A stretch of 64,000 nt of DNA from Carya illinoinensis (GCF_018687715.1 NC_056758.1:5084001-5148000), one strand, 5' to 3'. Shown: positions 12,512-23,662, counted from the first letter of the stretch. Translations and numbers: made by a program. The notes: generated from the letters alone by a model not told the origin.

Positions 12512-12990
12512 TAACAGCCCGCTAGAAATTTAACGGTGAAATTTCTATTTGCTTTAGGAATCTCTTGAAGATCCGATAAGTTTTCACTAATCTATTAATC
12601 GTATAGTTGATGTTATTACTCACTATGGTATCAGAAGTAGGTTTCGATTATTAGAGATAGTTAGAAAGTTTTAATAGGACACATGGAAATATTTTAGCCA
12701 CCTAATTCTTCCAAGTATACTCTCCATTTTTGGAAAATAGCCTAAACTGATTTTGTGGATATTATTGGATAAAAAATAAAAATAAAAAGAAATATCTTGA
12801 GGTAATTTTCGTGAATATTATTGGGTAAAAATATTTTGAGTTGATTTTTATAGATATTATTAGATAAAAATATCTTAAGTTGATTTTTGTAGATATTATT
12901 GGATAGAATATTATGAGATAATCTTTTATAGATATTTTGGGTAGGAGAAAACTACACTCAACTCTCAACTCCAGTCTTATCATCTTCCTT
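12512..12990 (+). repeat. 5' LTR fragment of the Gypsy element
   Basis: Begins TGTAACAGCCCGCTAG at the target duplication. It ends near CTTCCTTATCT, where sequence passes directly into integrase codons (HNTPYTAHPGSTKM), so the LTR end, primer-binding site and most of the coding region were lost in one deletion. Confidence 0.6.
12757..12950 (+). repeat. Degenerate tandem repeat, about 40-bp unit
   Basis: The phrase GATATTATTGGATAAAA recurs near 12757, 12812, 12853 and 12892, with a last weak copy at about 12931. Spacing is about 40 bp after the first unit. It lies inside the 5' LTR fragment. Confidence 0.7.
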
Positions 12991-12994
12991 ATCT

Positions 12995-14246
12995 CATAAC
13001 ACACCTTACACTGCTCATCCTGGTAGTACAAAAATGTATCCGGATTTGAAACAGTTTTTTTGGTGGGAAGGAATGAAGAAGGACGTAGCAGAGTTTGTGA
13101 ACAAGTGTTCTGTCTGTAGATTAGTAAAAGCAGAGCACCAAAAGCCAGCCGGTAAATTGCAGTCATTGCTAATCCCAGAATGGAAATGGGAGGATATTTC
13201 CATGGATTTTATAGTAGGCTTTCCAAGGACCTCAGCCGGAAATAATACTATCTGGGTAATAGTTGATCGTCTGACAAAAAGTGCTCACTCATACCCATCA
13301 AGAATACAGATTCTCTAGAAAGATTGACGAGAATTTATATAGCAGAGATTGTCAGATTGCATGAAGTGCCTAAGACGATCGTATCAGATAGAGACCCACA
13401 TTTTACGTCACGCTTTTGAAAAAGTTTACAAGAATCGATGGGCTCTAGTCTGAGGTTTAGTAGTGCATACCATCCACAAACAGATGGACAGAGAGAAAGG
13501 ACGATTCAAACTTTAGAAGATATGCTAAGGGCCTGTGTTTTGGATTACGAAGGGAGTTGGGAGAAACAATTACCTTTGGTAGAATTTGCTTATAACAATA
13601 GTTTCCAGGCCACTGTTCAAATGGCATCATATGAAGCCTTGTATGGTAGAAAGTGTAGATCACCTCTGTATTGGAATGAAGTAGGGGAAAACAAAGTAGT
13701 TGGACCAGAAGTCTTACAAAAGATAAAGGACCAAGTACACTTGATTAAAGAAAGGATGAAAACAGCACAGAGTTGACAGAAGAGCTACGCTGATAATCGA
13801 AGGAGGAGCATAGATTTTAAGTTGGAGATTGGGTCTATGTGAAGGTATCTCCTATGAAAGGAGTAAGTCGTTTCGGAGTGAAAAATAAGTTAAGTCCGAG
13901 ATATGTGAGACCCTATGAGATAGTGGAGAAAGTGGGAGTAGTTGCATATCATTTGGAATTGCCAACTGAGTTCCATGGTATTCATAATGTTTTCCACGTA
14001 TCTTCGTTGAAGAAGAGTTTTGGGAATTAGACACCAATGATAGTGGATCCTGATAGCATACATTTACAATCCAACTTGACCTATGAAGAGAAGCTAATGC
14101 AAATTCTTGACTGGAAAGATAAAGAGTTGAGAAACCGTAAGATCCCATTGGTCAAAGTACTTTGGCCAAATCATAATATTCAAGAGGCGATTTGGGAGAA
14201 GGAAGTTGATATGCGAGCCAAGTACCCCCAGTTATTTGATATCTAA
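12995..14246 (+). pseudogene. Gypsy pol remnant: integrase and C-terminal chromo-like tail
   Basis: The HHCC region is recognisable from the phrase FWWEGMKKDVAEFVNKC with CSVC. The integrase core follows: SMDFIVGFP (first Asp), [10 protein letters not shown] (second Asp), SAYHPQTDGQRERTIQTLED (Glu). Then come PLVEFAYNNSFQ, YGRKCRSPLYW, and the tail LSPRYVRPYEIVEKVG with HNVFHVSSLKK. The end, LVKVLWPNHNIQEAIWEKEV, resembles the chromodomain-like tail of Tekay-type Gypsy elements. Breaks include a frameshift near 13300, a TGA in place of Trp (near 13419), a TGA near 13775, and another frame change before 13839. Without RT upstream it cannot encode a working polyprotein. Confidence 0.9.
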
Positions 14247-14423
14247 ATTCAATCTTGTAGAGTTATGTTGGGCTTTTGCTTAATTGATACTTTGTGGTTC
14301 ACTTGTACGGGACTGACAATATCAGATGTTGTACTTCTTTGTTCGGATATTAATAAAATATATGCATTTCCTTAACTCTTGAATTGTTACTTATGTCGAT
14401 TTCGAGGACGAATTTTTTTTTTT

Positions 14424-16690
14424 TGTGAAAGATTAAAGGTTTTGATGAAAGATTTTCTTAGATTTAGAAACTTAGAAACTGGAAGAAGAAAAACAGTTTC
14501 TGTTTTGAGAAAGTTTAACTCTTTGGTGGTCTAAACCTATTCTAATGACTTTAATAATTTTATTGGAGGATCCTAAACATCTTATATACATGTTATATTA
14601 TTATTTTGAAGATATTTGATGTTAGTTTCAAAGATGTGAAATTTTATGCAAAGAGATATTCAGATAAGCCAAAGTGTGAATATTCTTGGCTAAATTTATG
14701 TTTTGGTTAATTTCTAACCATGTGATCTTGAATTAGAAGCTTATATATGTTTTAGGACATCTTTTTAAACCATGTGACTGTTTGTTTTGAAGATCATATA
14801 TTTATAAGTCATAGATCAAGAGATTTATCAAAACTAGTTGAGGAAAAAGTTTCTGTTTTTGGACTAAGTGTAAAACCAAAAACTCCAAATGTTATTTTGT
14901 GGTTTTGGTGACTTTAGTTTGATCATTTAAAGCATGGTTGATGTTAGGATGATATTATGAATATGTTAAAAGTAAGATTTGATTTTTTGAAATTCTTGGA
15001 GATGTTTTGATTTAAGGTCAAAACTTGTGATTCAAGTGCTTGGATCTTTTTACAAAAAAAGTTTGGTGTTGATTATTAGTTTTTTCTAAATGGATGTTTT
15101 AAGTATGGTTTTGAACTTAGGATTGGAAGATGTTTGTTGCAAAATTTTGATTTAAGCATGAGTTTTGAAGTTGGAAGGAATTGCAACAAAAATCAAGGGA
15201 AATGGCCTATGGAGGTTTCGGTCATAGTGTGTTTTCCATAGTTGTGTTTTGTTTTAAATTTTTCTGAATTGATATTTAAGTTTAGGACAAAATTTACATG
15301 AGGAATGTAAATTTTGGAAACTTTTGAAGTTAGTATGAAAAATCCTTAAGTTATGGGTAAAACGGTCATTTTCCCACATGTAGAGAGTAAAATGAAAATT
15401 TTACTCTTTAAGTTAGTATTTTCCATATTTCAAATTATTAGTGATTTAGTTCTAACTTTTAGAATCACTAATTACAGTTTCTCGTTATCGCACTTGAAGT
15501 TTTATAAGAAACGCGGAGATCGAGGTAAGTTAGCTTTTAACTTACTAGCAGTCTACTGTGTATGTATGCTAAGTAAAGGAACTACAGTGTATGTATGTAT
15601 GTTATCATATATGTCATGCCATGCCAAGTTATCACGTAATTGTCTATTATACAGAATTTATTCTGTCATAAATTTTTATCTGTTACATAATATATTCTGT
15701 CATGTATTACTGTACATTACAAGTATGTCATGTTAAATATATTGTCTATTATATGTTATGCCATGTTACGAAATGTTTCTATCTCAAGTTGGTCATGTAT
15801 TTCAAGTTATGTTCAAATCACGTTATGTTACGTCAGGGCTCTAGTCCTTTCGTATTCCAGTCACATTTCATCTTGAGTACATTCAGTTTGTGTAGAATAC
15901 ATGGGGCCACAACAACTGTGGAGTATGTATTTACACGTAGAATACATGGGGCCACAACAACTGTGGAGTATGTATTTTTCATGTTAATTCAAGTATGTAT
16001 TTTTTATGTTAATTCAAGTTTCAGAGTAAATTCATTCTAAGTCAAGTTTCAGATCAAGTTCATATCAAGTCAAGTTCAGTTCATGTTTCAATTTAAGTTA
16101 TGTCAATTATGCTATGTTGTACGCTAAGTTATGCTTTAATTACTTATGAATTTGATTATGCATTTATGCTTTTACTGTCATCCATGCATCATTAGCATGT
16201 GTGGAAGTTTTTTTTTTAACTTGCTGAGAGTTGTAATCAAATCTCACTGTGGTAGTCCCAACTACCATTCTCCCCGAATGGTAGATCTTGTTACAGGACC
16301 TGAAGGAGGATCAGGAGCTGACCAACTAGACACAGTCGACTGAACGACGGTGCGTCGTTAATGTTAATATAGTAGTTAAATTACTACTTGTACGATGGAG
16401 TTGCATCTCCAGTACTTTTGGATCATAACTATTTTGGACTAGTGCTGTGATCTTAGTTATTCAATGGATCTTTATATATGAAGTATATTTTAAGTATTTG
16501 GGATATTTTTAGTTTGGTGCATAGTATTGCTAAAAGAAAAAAATTATCCGCTGCGAATGTTGCATAATGTTATATGCATGTTAGGAATATTGCATTTTAT
16601 ATGCCATGAATGGGGGCAGGTAATCTTGTGTTAAATGTCTCGACACTTCAAATGTCCGTCCGATCTCAAACGGAATTTGGGGGCGTCACA
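14424..16690 (+). repeat. 3' LTR region of the Gypsy element
   Basis: It begins TGTGAAAGATT just after TCGAGGACGAATTTTTT, the place where the LTR normally starts after the pol stop, and ends GGGGGCGTCACA next to the CGTAG duplication. At about 2.27 kb it is long, as in Tekay-type elements. Its first part does not match the 5' LTR fragment at 12512, so its beginning is probably deleted or rearranged. Confidence 0.6.
15892..15981 (+). repeat. 45-bp tandem duplication in the Gypsy LTR
   Basis: GTAGAATACATGGGGCCACA and the following bases occur twice in direct tandem (15892-15936 and 15937-15981) with almost no difference. A second, shorter duplication (TTTATGTTAATTCAAGT) follows directly. Confidence 0.9.
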
Positions 16691-16880
16691 CGTAGACTTT
16701 TATGCCATACAATGTAAATATTTGTGTGTCTCTCTATTTTATCTTTTATAAGCTTATTTATATTTTGCATATTATTTATTGCTATAGATGAATGTTCAAG
16801 TACCGTATCGACGCCTGAATCATCATCTTGGGATGGGGATAATTCTTTCCTCCATTCCGGCCTATTTTGCGAATTTATGC
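16691..16880. mobile_element. Older LTR-like repeat, right half
   Basis: Continues the repeat of 12087-12511 after the Gypsy insertion: ...GGACGTAG joins ACTTTTATGCC when the Gypsy and one CGTAG are removed. The right boundary near 16880 is a guess; no TG...CA end or duplication could be assigned before the Copia element starts at 16967. Confidence 0.4.
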
Positions 16881-16966
16881 ATTAATAGATACATTGCATG
16901 TGCGAAAGTTAGAATTAGGATCATAAGTGGCTATGTACGTATGTTTTGCAAGTGAAATGATGGTTA

Positions 16967-17277
16967 TCTAAGGAAACACGAAATATAGAAAAATGGCAGC
17001 TCAAAAAGTGAGTTGAGTAGTTTGCCTCTATTTGTATTTATAAGATGATATTGTTTGTTACTACTAAAATGATAAGATAGGTACAGATGAGATAAGCATG
17101 AATTTTTAAATTATAAGTGATTTGATCACGGCTTAATCTAAAATGCAAAACTGAGATAAGAAACAATACCTTTAGGAAGCGTTTAAATTTGAGATAAGTT
17201 GCAGAGTTGGTTTTGGATTTGAATTGTGTTCCCGTTTTGTAGACTCTGCTGTTGTTGAATCATATAACAATTTAACA
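16967..17277 (-). repeat. 3' LTR of the Copia element
   Basis: 311 bp, matching 23339-23662 along its length with many substitutions and small indels, for example a 13-bp piece GATAAGTACAGAT present only in the other copy. The outer end reads TCTAAGG here against TGTAAAG in the partner. The divergence implies an old insertion. Confidence 0.85.
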
Positions 17278-17289
17278 TCCCCTTGAAAA

Positions 17290-17819
17290 TTGATGGAGAG
17301 TTCATGTATCAACAGTTTGTCTCGAAGTAAAAGGAAGCGAGCTTTGGTTAGACCTTTGGTAAACAAGTCAGCAATTTGAGCTTGAGTGGAGATAAATCTA
17401 AGACTAATGTATTTGTTTGGAACTTTTTCTTGAATGATGTGATAATCTACCTTAATATGTTTTGTTCGAGTATGGAAGATGGGATTAGCAACCAATGACA
17501 AGGCTTCAAGATTATCACACCAAAGAATCGGTGCCACAAGAAGATAAACTGCTAAATCTCAAAGAAGCATTCCTAGCCAATATAGTTTAGCAGTTACTAT
17601 TGAATCATGTGCTAGATTTGGATACTATTGAATTTCTTTGCACTCGAAGAAATTAAGCAAGGGCTTAGAAAGATAGCATACCCAATCATGGACCTATGAT
17701 CATCCATTGAACTTTCCCAATCAGAGTCACAAAATGCATTGAGAGTAAAAGAGTCTTTACCAAAGAAGAGATTGTGGTGCACTGAGCCTTTAAGATATTT
17801 AAGAATACATTTTGTTGTA
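17290..17819 (-). pseudogene. Copia RNase H remnant
   Basis: Minus-strand frames read FTTTKCILKYLKGSVHHNLF, then LNAFCDSDWESSMDDHRS and MIGYAIFLSPCLISSSAKK, then APILWCDNLEALSLVANPIF and TKHIKVDYHIIQEKV, ending with FISTQAQIADLFTKGL. These are the standard blocks at the end of Copia pol: the CDSDWAG...RRSTSGY RNase H region, the WCDN block and the ADIFTKGL tail. Stops and frame changes separate the two halves (between about 17540 and 17640). The start of the KYLKG block touches the hAT target duplication, so this gene was intact to that point before hAT insertion. Confidence 0.9.
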
Positions 17820-18021
17820 GTGAAATATAGGGATGCTACATCCACCCTACGTGGTGGGGTTGCCCTTTCCTCGCCCTCCACCCCCCCTGGGCAAGGTACC
17901 CTACGAGTACTATGGTGCAAGGGTGAACAATGAACTATGGTATTAAAGGCTGACTATGAGGCAATAGTGCTAATAGGAATAACTAAAATATTACGGGCTA
18001 TCTCTCCAAGGAATGTTTACT

Positions 18022-19690
18022 TCACGGCATTGGTCTTCCACAAAGTATTTGTCTACCTTGATCTATAAAGTGATTGGAGGTTTTGCTCCAACCTCTCATC
18101 CCATGCCAACCTGCACCTTTTTCCTGCCCGCCTAAACTTCTAGAGGAGGCGTGCACTGAGATGGGGTTAGGTGTAAGTGTAGATGCATTACCACCCCTAA
18201 TCATGATAAACTCATCAAACAATGTACCAAGAGTTTCTGTAACCATTGTCCCAGTAAGCTCAGCACATGCATTCCCGTGCGTAAGTCCCAAACCATGTAA
18301 CATGCCATCAATCTTGATTTGGTGGTTAAGAGTAACAACCACATATAACAAAATATCTAGCCTAATCAAATATCCCAAATACTTGTCATATTTGACCCTC
18401 ATTATTAATGTCATCTACCACATCCTAATATGGTCTTCCTTACACATTTCATCCAAATTTTTTTTCACCTTATATATTTGCTTACAGAAATCATTAGATA
18501 TAAGGTACAAAGAACCAGATAGCCTCAATATGATCTCCTAGAAAAGCCTAAATAAATCTACAAAAGTAGCAACAACCTCTCAATCATCATCAATAGGCTT
18601 CCTTAATCCCCCGTGCTCATCAAAATAATTGACATATTGAATGTCTTCATCACCCAATAATGCAAAGGCCGTCTTATATTCTTGAACTGCCTCCAACATC
18701 ACAAAGGTTGAGTTTCAAATTATCGGAACACCAGTAAGAAGGCTCTTCTTGGACATTATGCCTGCATTCCTCATAGTAGCCTTGAATTTCTCCAATTTAG
18801 TAGGAGAATATCTCACAAATCTCACAATCGTTCTGACTCATGCAACCAAGTCATCAAGATCTTTCAAACCATCACTGATAATTAAATTCAGAATATGTCC
18901 AACAGATCTAACATGTAAACAGTCACCATCCAAGATTATCTTATTTACTTCTCTAAGAAAGGTCTTAAGATGTCCTAAGGATACATCGTTAGACGATGTA
19001 TTATCAACTGTAACTGTCAAAACCCGAGCCCACCACCACTCCTTTATTGTAGCCTTCAAGGCTTTTCCAACCGTCTCACCCTTATGATTGGAAATTAGAT
19101 AAAACTTTACAATCTTTTTGTGTAGTATCTAATCACAATCAATAAAATGCACAATCAAAGATATATAATTATAATTTTGGACAAATGTCCAAGTATCAGT
19201 AGTGAGGCAAACTATTTGACCCGTCAATTGGCCCCTCAACAAATATTTCTCTTTCTTATAATGTTTCTTAATATCTTGTGCCATTGTGTGGTGAGAATGA
19301 AGATTAAATCTAGATTCCAAGTAATTATAATATTCTTGGAATCCTCTTCCCCCTACAAACTAAAAAATGTAGCTCGTCCATGATCACCATATGAGCTAAC
19401 TTTCTTCTACACTCATCGAGATCATGGTTAGTATATCCCTTCAACGTTGAACCCTCACTACTCTCATCTGCCATTTTATTTAGTCCAATATCTAGTATAT
19501 ATTGATTCATCTCTTGTAATGATTTTAATTTTGGACTCTTATATTATTCTTCTAATTGAACCTTTAATTGTGATGTACCATGTTTCTTATAGTGACATCC
19601 GTAAACTTTATCACTGTGGTTACACTTTGCTTGTAGGTTATTGGCGTTACCACCCTCTAGTTTGGTAAAATGAGACCAAATTATGGAAAC
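18022..19690 (-). pseudogene. hAT transposase pseudogene, BED-finger type
   Basis: Read from high to low coordinate on the minus strand, a BED zinc-finger region comes first (SHFTKLEGG..., then KVYGCHYKKHGTSQLKV near 19.6 kb). Then come CRRKLAHMVIMDELHF, YLLRGQLTGQIVCLTTDTWT, VTVDNTSSNDVSLGHLKTFL and CLHVRSVGHILNLIISDGLK, and lastly KYDKYLGYLIRLDILLYVVV. These follow the order of RICESLEEPER/Daysleeper-like hAT transposases. Frames change between blocks (near 19.32 and 19.1 kb), the second cysteine of the usual CNHC finger reads Ser, and the final dimerisation domain is not seen. So it is a non-functional copy. Confidence 0.85.
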
Positions 19691-20452
19691 TGGTTTCTTG
19701 CTTTGTGTGGGTTTGGGAGCAGGTCAAGGTTTCATCTCTGTAAGGGTAGGACTAGCAGCCGTAGGGTTAGTGGCAAGTGTAAGGTTAGTTGTTGGGATAA
19801 GGGTAGGAGAGCCAATGCTAATATCTGATGGAGTAGACATTCCACAAAATAGTCAAAAATCTGAAATGAAAACATGTCATTAACATCAACACCACAACAT
19901 CAATAAAAAAATCATAGATTCACACCACAACATCAATCAAAACATCACAGATTCACACCAATAGATTCACAGCAACACTGTAGCAAAAACTAACAATAAT
20001 CAAAACCACGCACAAGTACATGTTGTTAAGATGCATGCAGATTGTTTCTCTTTTCTAAATACAAAAAAAATTATCAAACAAGAGATCCAAGCATGACTCA
20101 AATTTGCAATTAATATACTCATCAAACAAGTATTATCCAATTGTCATGACAATATTCAGCAAACAACCCATACATGCATGCATCCCATTTAATATATTTT
20201 AGGGTTTCCCTAAATTAATTTTCAATTTTTCAAATCAATTGTATGTATTCAGTTAATATATTCATTAATTTTCAAATCAATTGTATATTCAGCAATTTTT
20301 AGCATTTTTAAGAAATTAATATATTTAGGTGCTATTTTCAAATCAATTGTCTATATTCAAATCAATTTTCAATTTTCAAATCAGTTAATATATTCAGCAA
20401 AAAATACAACCAATTTTCAAGTCAATTGTAACTTACGGTTTTCCTAAATTAA

Positions 20453-20511
20453 CTTAGGGTTTCGGATTGAAATCCTAAACTAATTTAGAGTTCTAATCTG
20501 AAACCCTAAAG
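20453..20511. repeat. Inverted repeat (hairpin) in the hAT element
   Basis: CTTAGGGTTTCGGATT (20453-20468) is followed after about 26 nt by AATCTGAAACCCTAAAG (20495-20511), its reverse complement with one mismatch. It lies upstream of the transposase on the minus strand, within an AT-rich stretch repeating AATTTTCAAATCAATTG. Confidence 0.75.
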
Positions 20512-20818
20512 TCACAATATTACACAAAAAATAATACAAATATCAAAACACATGCATAAATTGATTTTTCACATCACACAATTCACAAAGACATAATCCC
20601 ATCCTCCAACTCCTTCATTTAATGCCATCATTCTTCCAATCTCCTTAACTAAAAAAAAAAAATTTGAATTAATTATCAATTTAAACTTAACTTCAAAGAT
20701 GGAGATGCAGATAGACAGCATACAACAGATGAACTAAAATTTCAATCCAAGACACTAGAGAGAGAGAGAGAGAGAGATTCAGGAGTGAAAAAGTGAAAAT
20801 TAGAGAGAGAAGAGGCCC

Positions 20819-20839
20819 GGGGGGGGGGGGGGGGGGGGG
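20819..20839. repeat. Poly-G run of 21 bases in the hAT element
   Basis: A run of 21 consecutive G follows GAGAGAAGAGGCCC and a short (GA)n. Such runs can form G-quadruplexes and are prone to length error in sequencing. Confidence 0.9.
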
Positions 20840-21245
20840 ACTTAACACTCCATACCAAAATGACTCAGTTTTAACATAGACAAAATGACATCGTTCTGGT
20901 ATGGGATTGGTTGTTTTAAGAAAACCCCCAGTCATAAAATGATGTTGTTTTGTCTACAAAACGGCTTCATTTTATGGCTAAGGGGTTTATATATATAATA
21001 TATTATATATTTAAATATATTATAATGCGAAGCGAGGGAAAATTGGGGTGGAGTTGGGCCCAGCCTACCCCCCGCCTCCGTTGGGCGGCCAAATGCGGAT
21101 GGGACCATCACCCCTCACATCTGGCGACATAAGGATTTGCTCTATCCATGCAGGGGTGGAGTGGATAGGGATGGGGCAACGTGATGTGGGGCTCCTCTAC
21201 CCACCCCTAGTGAAATGTGTTATGGTAGGTGAATGTAGGAACTGG

Positions 21246-21900
21246 TACTTTATTAAGTAGAAGTTCATATGGTGACTTGTGAAGAACAATTGTAGGCATA
21301 CGATAAATAAGATGGACAACGATGTTAAAGGAATCAACCCAATATGTTAATGGAATATAAGAGTGTGCAAGCAAGGAGATAACTATTTCAGTATGTGTCT
21401 ATGTTTCCTCTTAGCAACTCCATTTTAAAGAGAGGTATGAGGACATGAGATTCGATGGATAAGGCCATTAGCATGAAGAAAATCTTTGAAGTGGTCAAAG
21501 GTAAATTATCTGCCACCATCAGTCTGAATAGCTTTGATGGTCTTGTCAAACTGATGTTCAACAAAACATTTGAACTTTAGAAAGCATTAAAATGTATTAG
21601 ATTTAGCATGTAAAGGATGCATCATCTCAAGAAATCATCAATAAATGTAACATAAAACTTAAATCCATTAAAATATTTAATAGGTGAACACCAAATGTCA
21701 GAATGTATCAACTCATGAGGAAACCTAGACACTGGAGAAGCGCTAGAGAAGGGAAGAGACATAATTTTGGCCAATTGGCAAGATTCACAAACAATCTTAT
21801 TATTGACATGACTAAAAACTGAGACAAGGTTCTTGGACTTTAACAATTGTAAAATAGCAGCAGCTAGGTGGTCAATCCAATGGTGCCAAATGGAAGAATC
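21246..21900 (-). pseudogene. Copia integrase remnant
   Basis: Minus-strand translation gives NKIVCESCQLAKIMSLPF (end of the HHCC finger), HELIHSDIWCSP (first catalytic Asp), IKYFNGFKFYVTFIDDFLR, then in other frames IKAIQTDGG (second Asp), GLIHRISCPHTS with NGVAKRKHRH (Glu region altered), and finally SPYELLLNKVP. Several stops and frame changes break it. The reading then jumps straight into QFLHSPTITHF, which belongs to the end of reverse transcriptase, so a deletion joined integrase to RT near 21246-21254. Confidence 0.85.
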
Positions 21901-22124
21901 AATAGAAACTCCAAGAAATGCAGCATAGGTCTGTGTTTTATTTGTAGAATATGGGAATTTGATAGGTTAGAGACCATTCTTATTGGGCCCTAAAAGAATC
22001 TGCCCCTTGAGATTGTGCTTCACCACAAAAACATTTGGATGTGAGTGCAAACTAGTAATCATTATCTTTACAAAATCTTTGAATGGACAAGAGGTTAGCA
22101 GCAGCTTTAGGGCATAGCAGTATG

Positions 22125-23293
22125 CTATTTATGAAACTTAGATTTAGTATGAGTAAGTGTAGAGGAACCAAATGTGGCAATATACAAACCAGAGCCATTT
22201 CCAACTGTTACCTCCTTACCACCATTATAAGGTTCACTAATGGTGAGATTATTCATGTTAACTATGATGTGAGCATTGAATCTACTATTAGAAAACAAGG
22301 TATGCTCCTCACTTGTATAAGATTGTTTTGCAACCATAGTAGCAAGTTGTGAGGGAGGGTGATGACCTTGGTAAGAAAAGTTTATTCGATTAAGACAATC
22401 CAAGGCTTGATGTCCACTTTTGCCACGAATTTGACAAAGGGCACGGTGCTCTGAAGCAAAGCTAGAATTTGAAGGTTTGTGGGGCTGAAATGTAGTTGAA
22501 TTAGTAGGTTGGTTGGTTTGGTTTGAGTGTTGCTTGCTGGGATGACCAATTTGTCGTTGAGGCTTATAGAGACCATTCCTTTTCTTGTGAGAGCAAAGAA
22601 TACATGCACCTGCATCTTTGTTACTTCTATAATTGTGGTTATTGACAAGCATTTCATAATTCAACAATTATGTTTGGAACTTATCAAAATTAAGCAATGA
22701 GTGAAAAGTAGCAAATGGATAAGAGGAAATAAAAACATGATAGGAAGGATTCAAACCACTTATGATGTATGTGATCAAATCCTCATCATTGACTGACTTT
22801 CCAACAATAGCCAACTGGTCAGCTAAGAGTTTAACACGTAAATATTCACCACAAGCCTTGGATCCTCAACGAAGTGATTGAAGTTGAAGCTTCAAACTAG
22901 TATTTTGAGACCATGGTTGAGAGGAAAATTGAGAAGCAAGGAGAGTCCACACTTGCTAGGAGGAGTTGAGGCCATATACCAAGGCCAAAACATTGTTAGA
23001 GAGAGTGGCATTCAACCAGCTTAATAAGAATTGGTCTTTTTTTAATACCAAAGAGTGAATGATGAGTTGACTATTTGGGTGGTTTTTCCAATGGAGTCAA
23101 CAACAAACTGTGGAGGACAAGGTTTGGTTTCATCAATGATGCCCATAAGGTCATAGCTATGAAGAACAGGCAGAATTTGTGACACCAAAAGAAGGTAATT
23201 TGAGTTGTCTAGTTTGACTAATATAAAAGGAGCAAGATTGGGGGCATTGAATGGAGTAGTAAGAGAGGAGGAAGTAGAAGTGGGAGTGACCAT
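22125..23293 (-). pseudogene. Copia gag remnant
   Basis: The start on the minus strand (MVTPTSTSSSLTT) is followed by KLDNSNYLLLVSQILPVLHS and YDLMGIIDETKPCP, the usual N-terminus of Copia gag (UBN2-type). Further on, near 22.4 kb, CQIRGKSGHQALDC stands where the CX2CX4HX4C zinc knuckle should be, with the second cysteine replaced by Arg. A GQH-rich and proline/serine linker lies around it. Stops near 22.7-23.0 kb break the frame. The start of gag sits about 45 bp inside the 5' LTR, so the leader is very short and no clear tRNA primer site is visible. Confidence 0.85.
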
Positions 23294-23338
23294 TAAAGGA
23301 CCAGTAAAGCCATGAAGCTAACAAGGCACTTGTAACAT

Positions 23339-23662
23339 GTAAAGAAACACAAAAGATAGAAAAATGACAACTCAAAGTGAGTTGAGTAGTCTGCCTCCAT
23401 TTGTATTTATAAGGTGATGCTATTGTTTGTTACAACTGAAATGATAAGATAGGTACAGATGATAAGTACAGATGAGATAAGCATGACTTTTTAAATTACA
23501 AGTGACCTGATAATGGCTTAATCTAAAATACAAAACTGAGATAAGAAACAATGTCACTAGAAATCATTTGAATTTGAGATAAGTTGTAGAGTTGGTTTTG
23601 GATTTGAACTTTGTTCCTATTGTGTAGACTTTGCGGTTGTTGAATCAGATAACATATTAACA
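23339..23662 (-). repeat. 5' LTR of the Copia element
   Basis: 324 bp, direct repeat of 16967-17277. On the minus strand it begins TGTTAATATGTTATCTG and ends TTCTTTACA. A 13-bp internal duplication (GGTACAGATGATAAGTACAGATGA) distinguishes it from the partner. Confidence 0.85.

Larger units (their letters stand above)
12512..16690 (+). mobile_element. Deleted Ty3/Gypsy retrotransposon, CGTAG target duplication
   Basis: The element starts TGTAACAGCCCGC and ends GGGGGCGTCACA. It is flanked by CGTAG on both sides (12507-12511 and 16691-16695), a perfect 5-bp duplication. Layout: a 5' LTR fragment (to about 12990), integrase and 3' end of pol (12995-14246), a short spacer with the polypurine-containing phrase TCGAGGACGAATT, then a long 3' LTR-like region (from about 14424). 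Gag, protease, reverse transcriptase and RNase H are missing, and the two LTR parts do not visibly overlap, so both LTRs are internally deleted. Confidence 0.75.
17828..21209 (-). mobile_element. Complete but dead hAT transposon, 8-bp target duplication
   Basis: The left end is TAGGGATGCTACATCCACCC and the right end, read on the minus strand, is TAGGGGTGGGTAGAGG, so the outer TAGGG(A/G)TG is an inverted repeat. GTGAAATA (17820-17827) and GTGAAATG (21210-21217) form an 8-bp target duplication with one mismatch, the length expected of hAT elements. Length is 3382 bp. The transposase is on the minus strand and broken. Taking the element out joins PTITHF to TTTKCILKYL, which is the expected Copia reading. 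Confidence 0.9.
16967..23662 (-). mobile_element. Degenerate Ty1/Copia retrotransposon interrupted by a hAT element
   Basis: Two direct repeats (16967-17277 and 23339-23662) are the LTRs. Read on the minus strand each starts TGTTAA; the 23.6-kb copy ends in CA. They are flanked by GGTTA and GATTA, a decayed 5-bp duplication. Next to the 3' LTR is a polypurine tract, CAAGGGGA on the minus strand. Gag, integrase and RNase H pieces follow in Copia order on the minus strand. The reverse transcriptase and part of integrase are missing, and a 3.4-kb hAT element sits between integrase and RNase H. Without the hAT the element is only about 3.3 kb. Confidence 0.85.

Noticed and set aside
12626..12636. 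TGGTATCAGAA resembling a Met-tRNA primer-binding site
   Set aside because: It lies in the middle of the Gypsy 5' LTR fragment, well before the LTR end, and no LTR ends in CA right before it.
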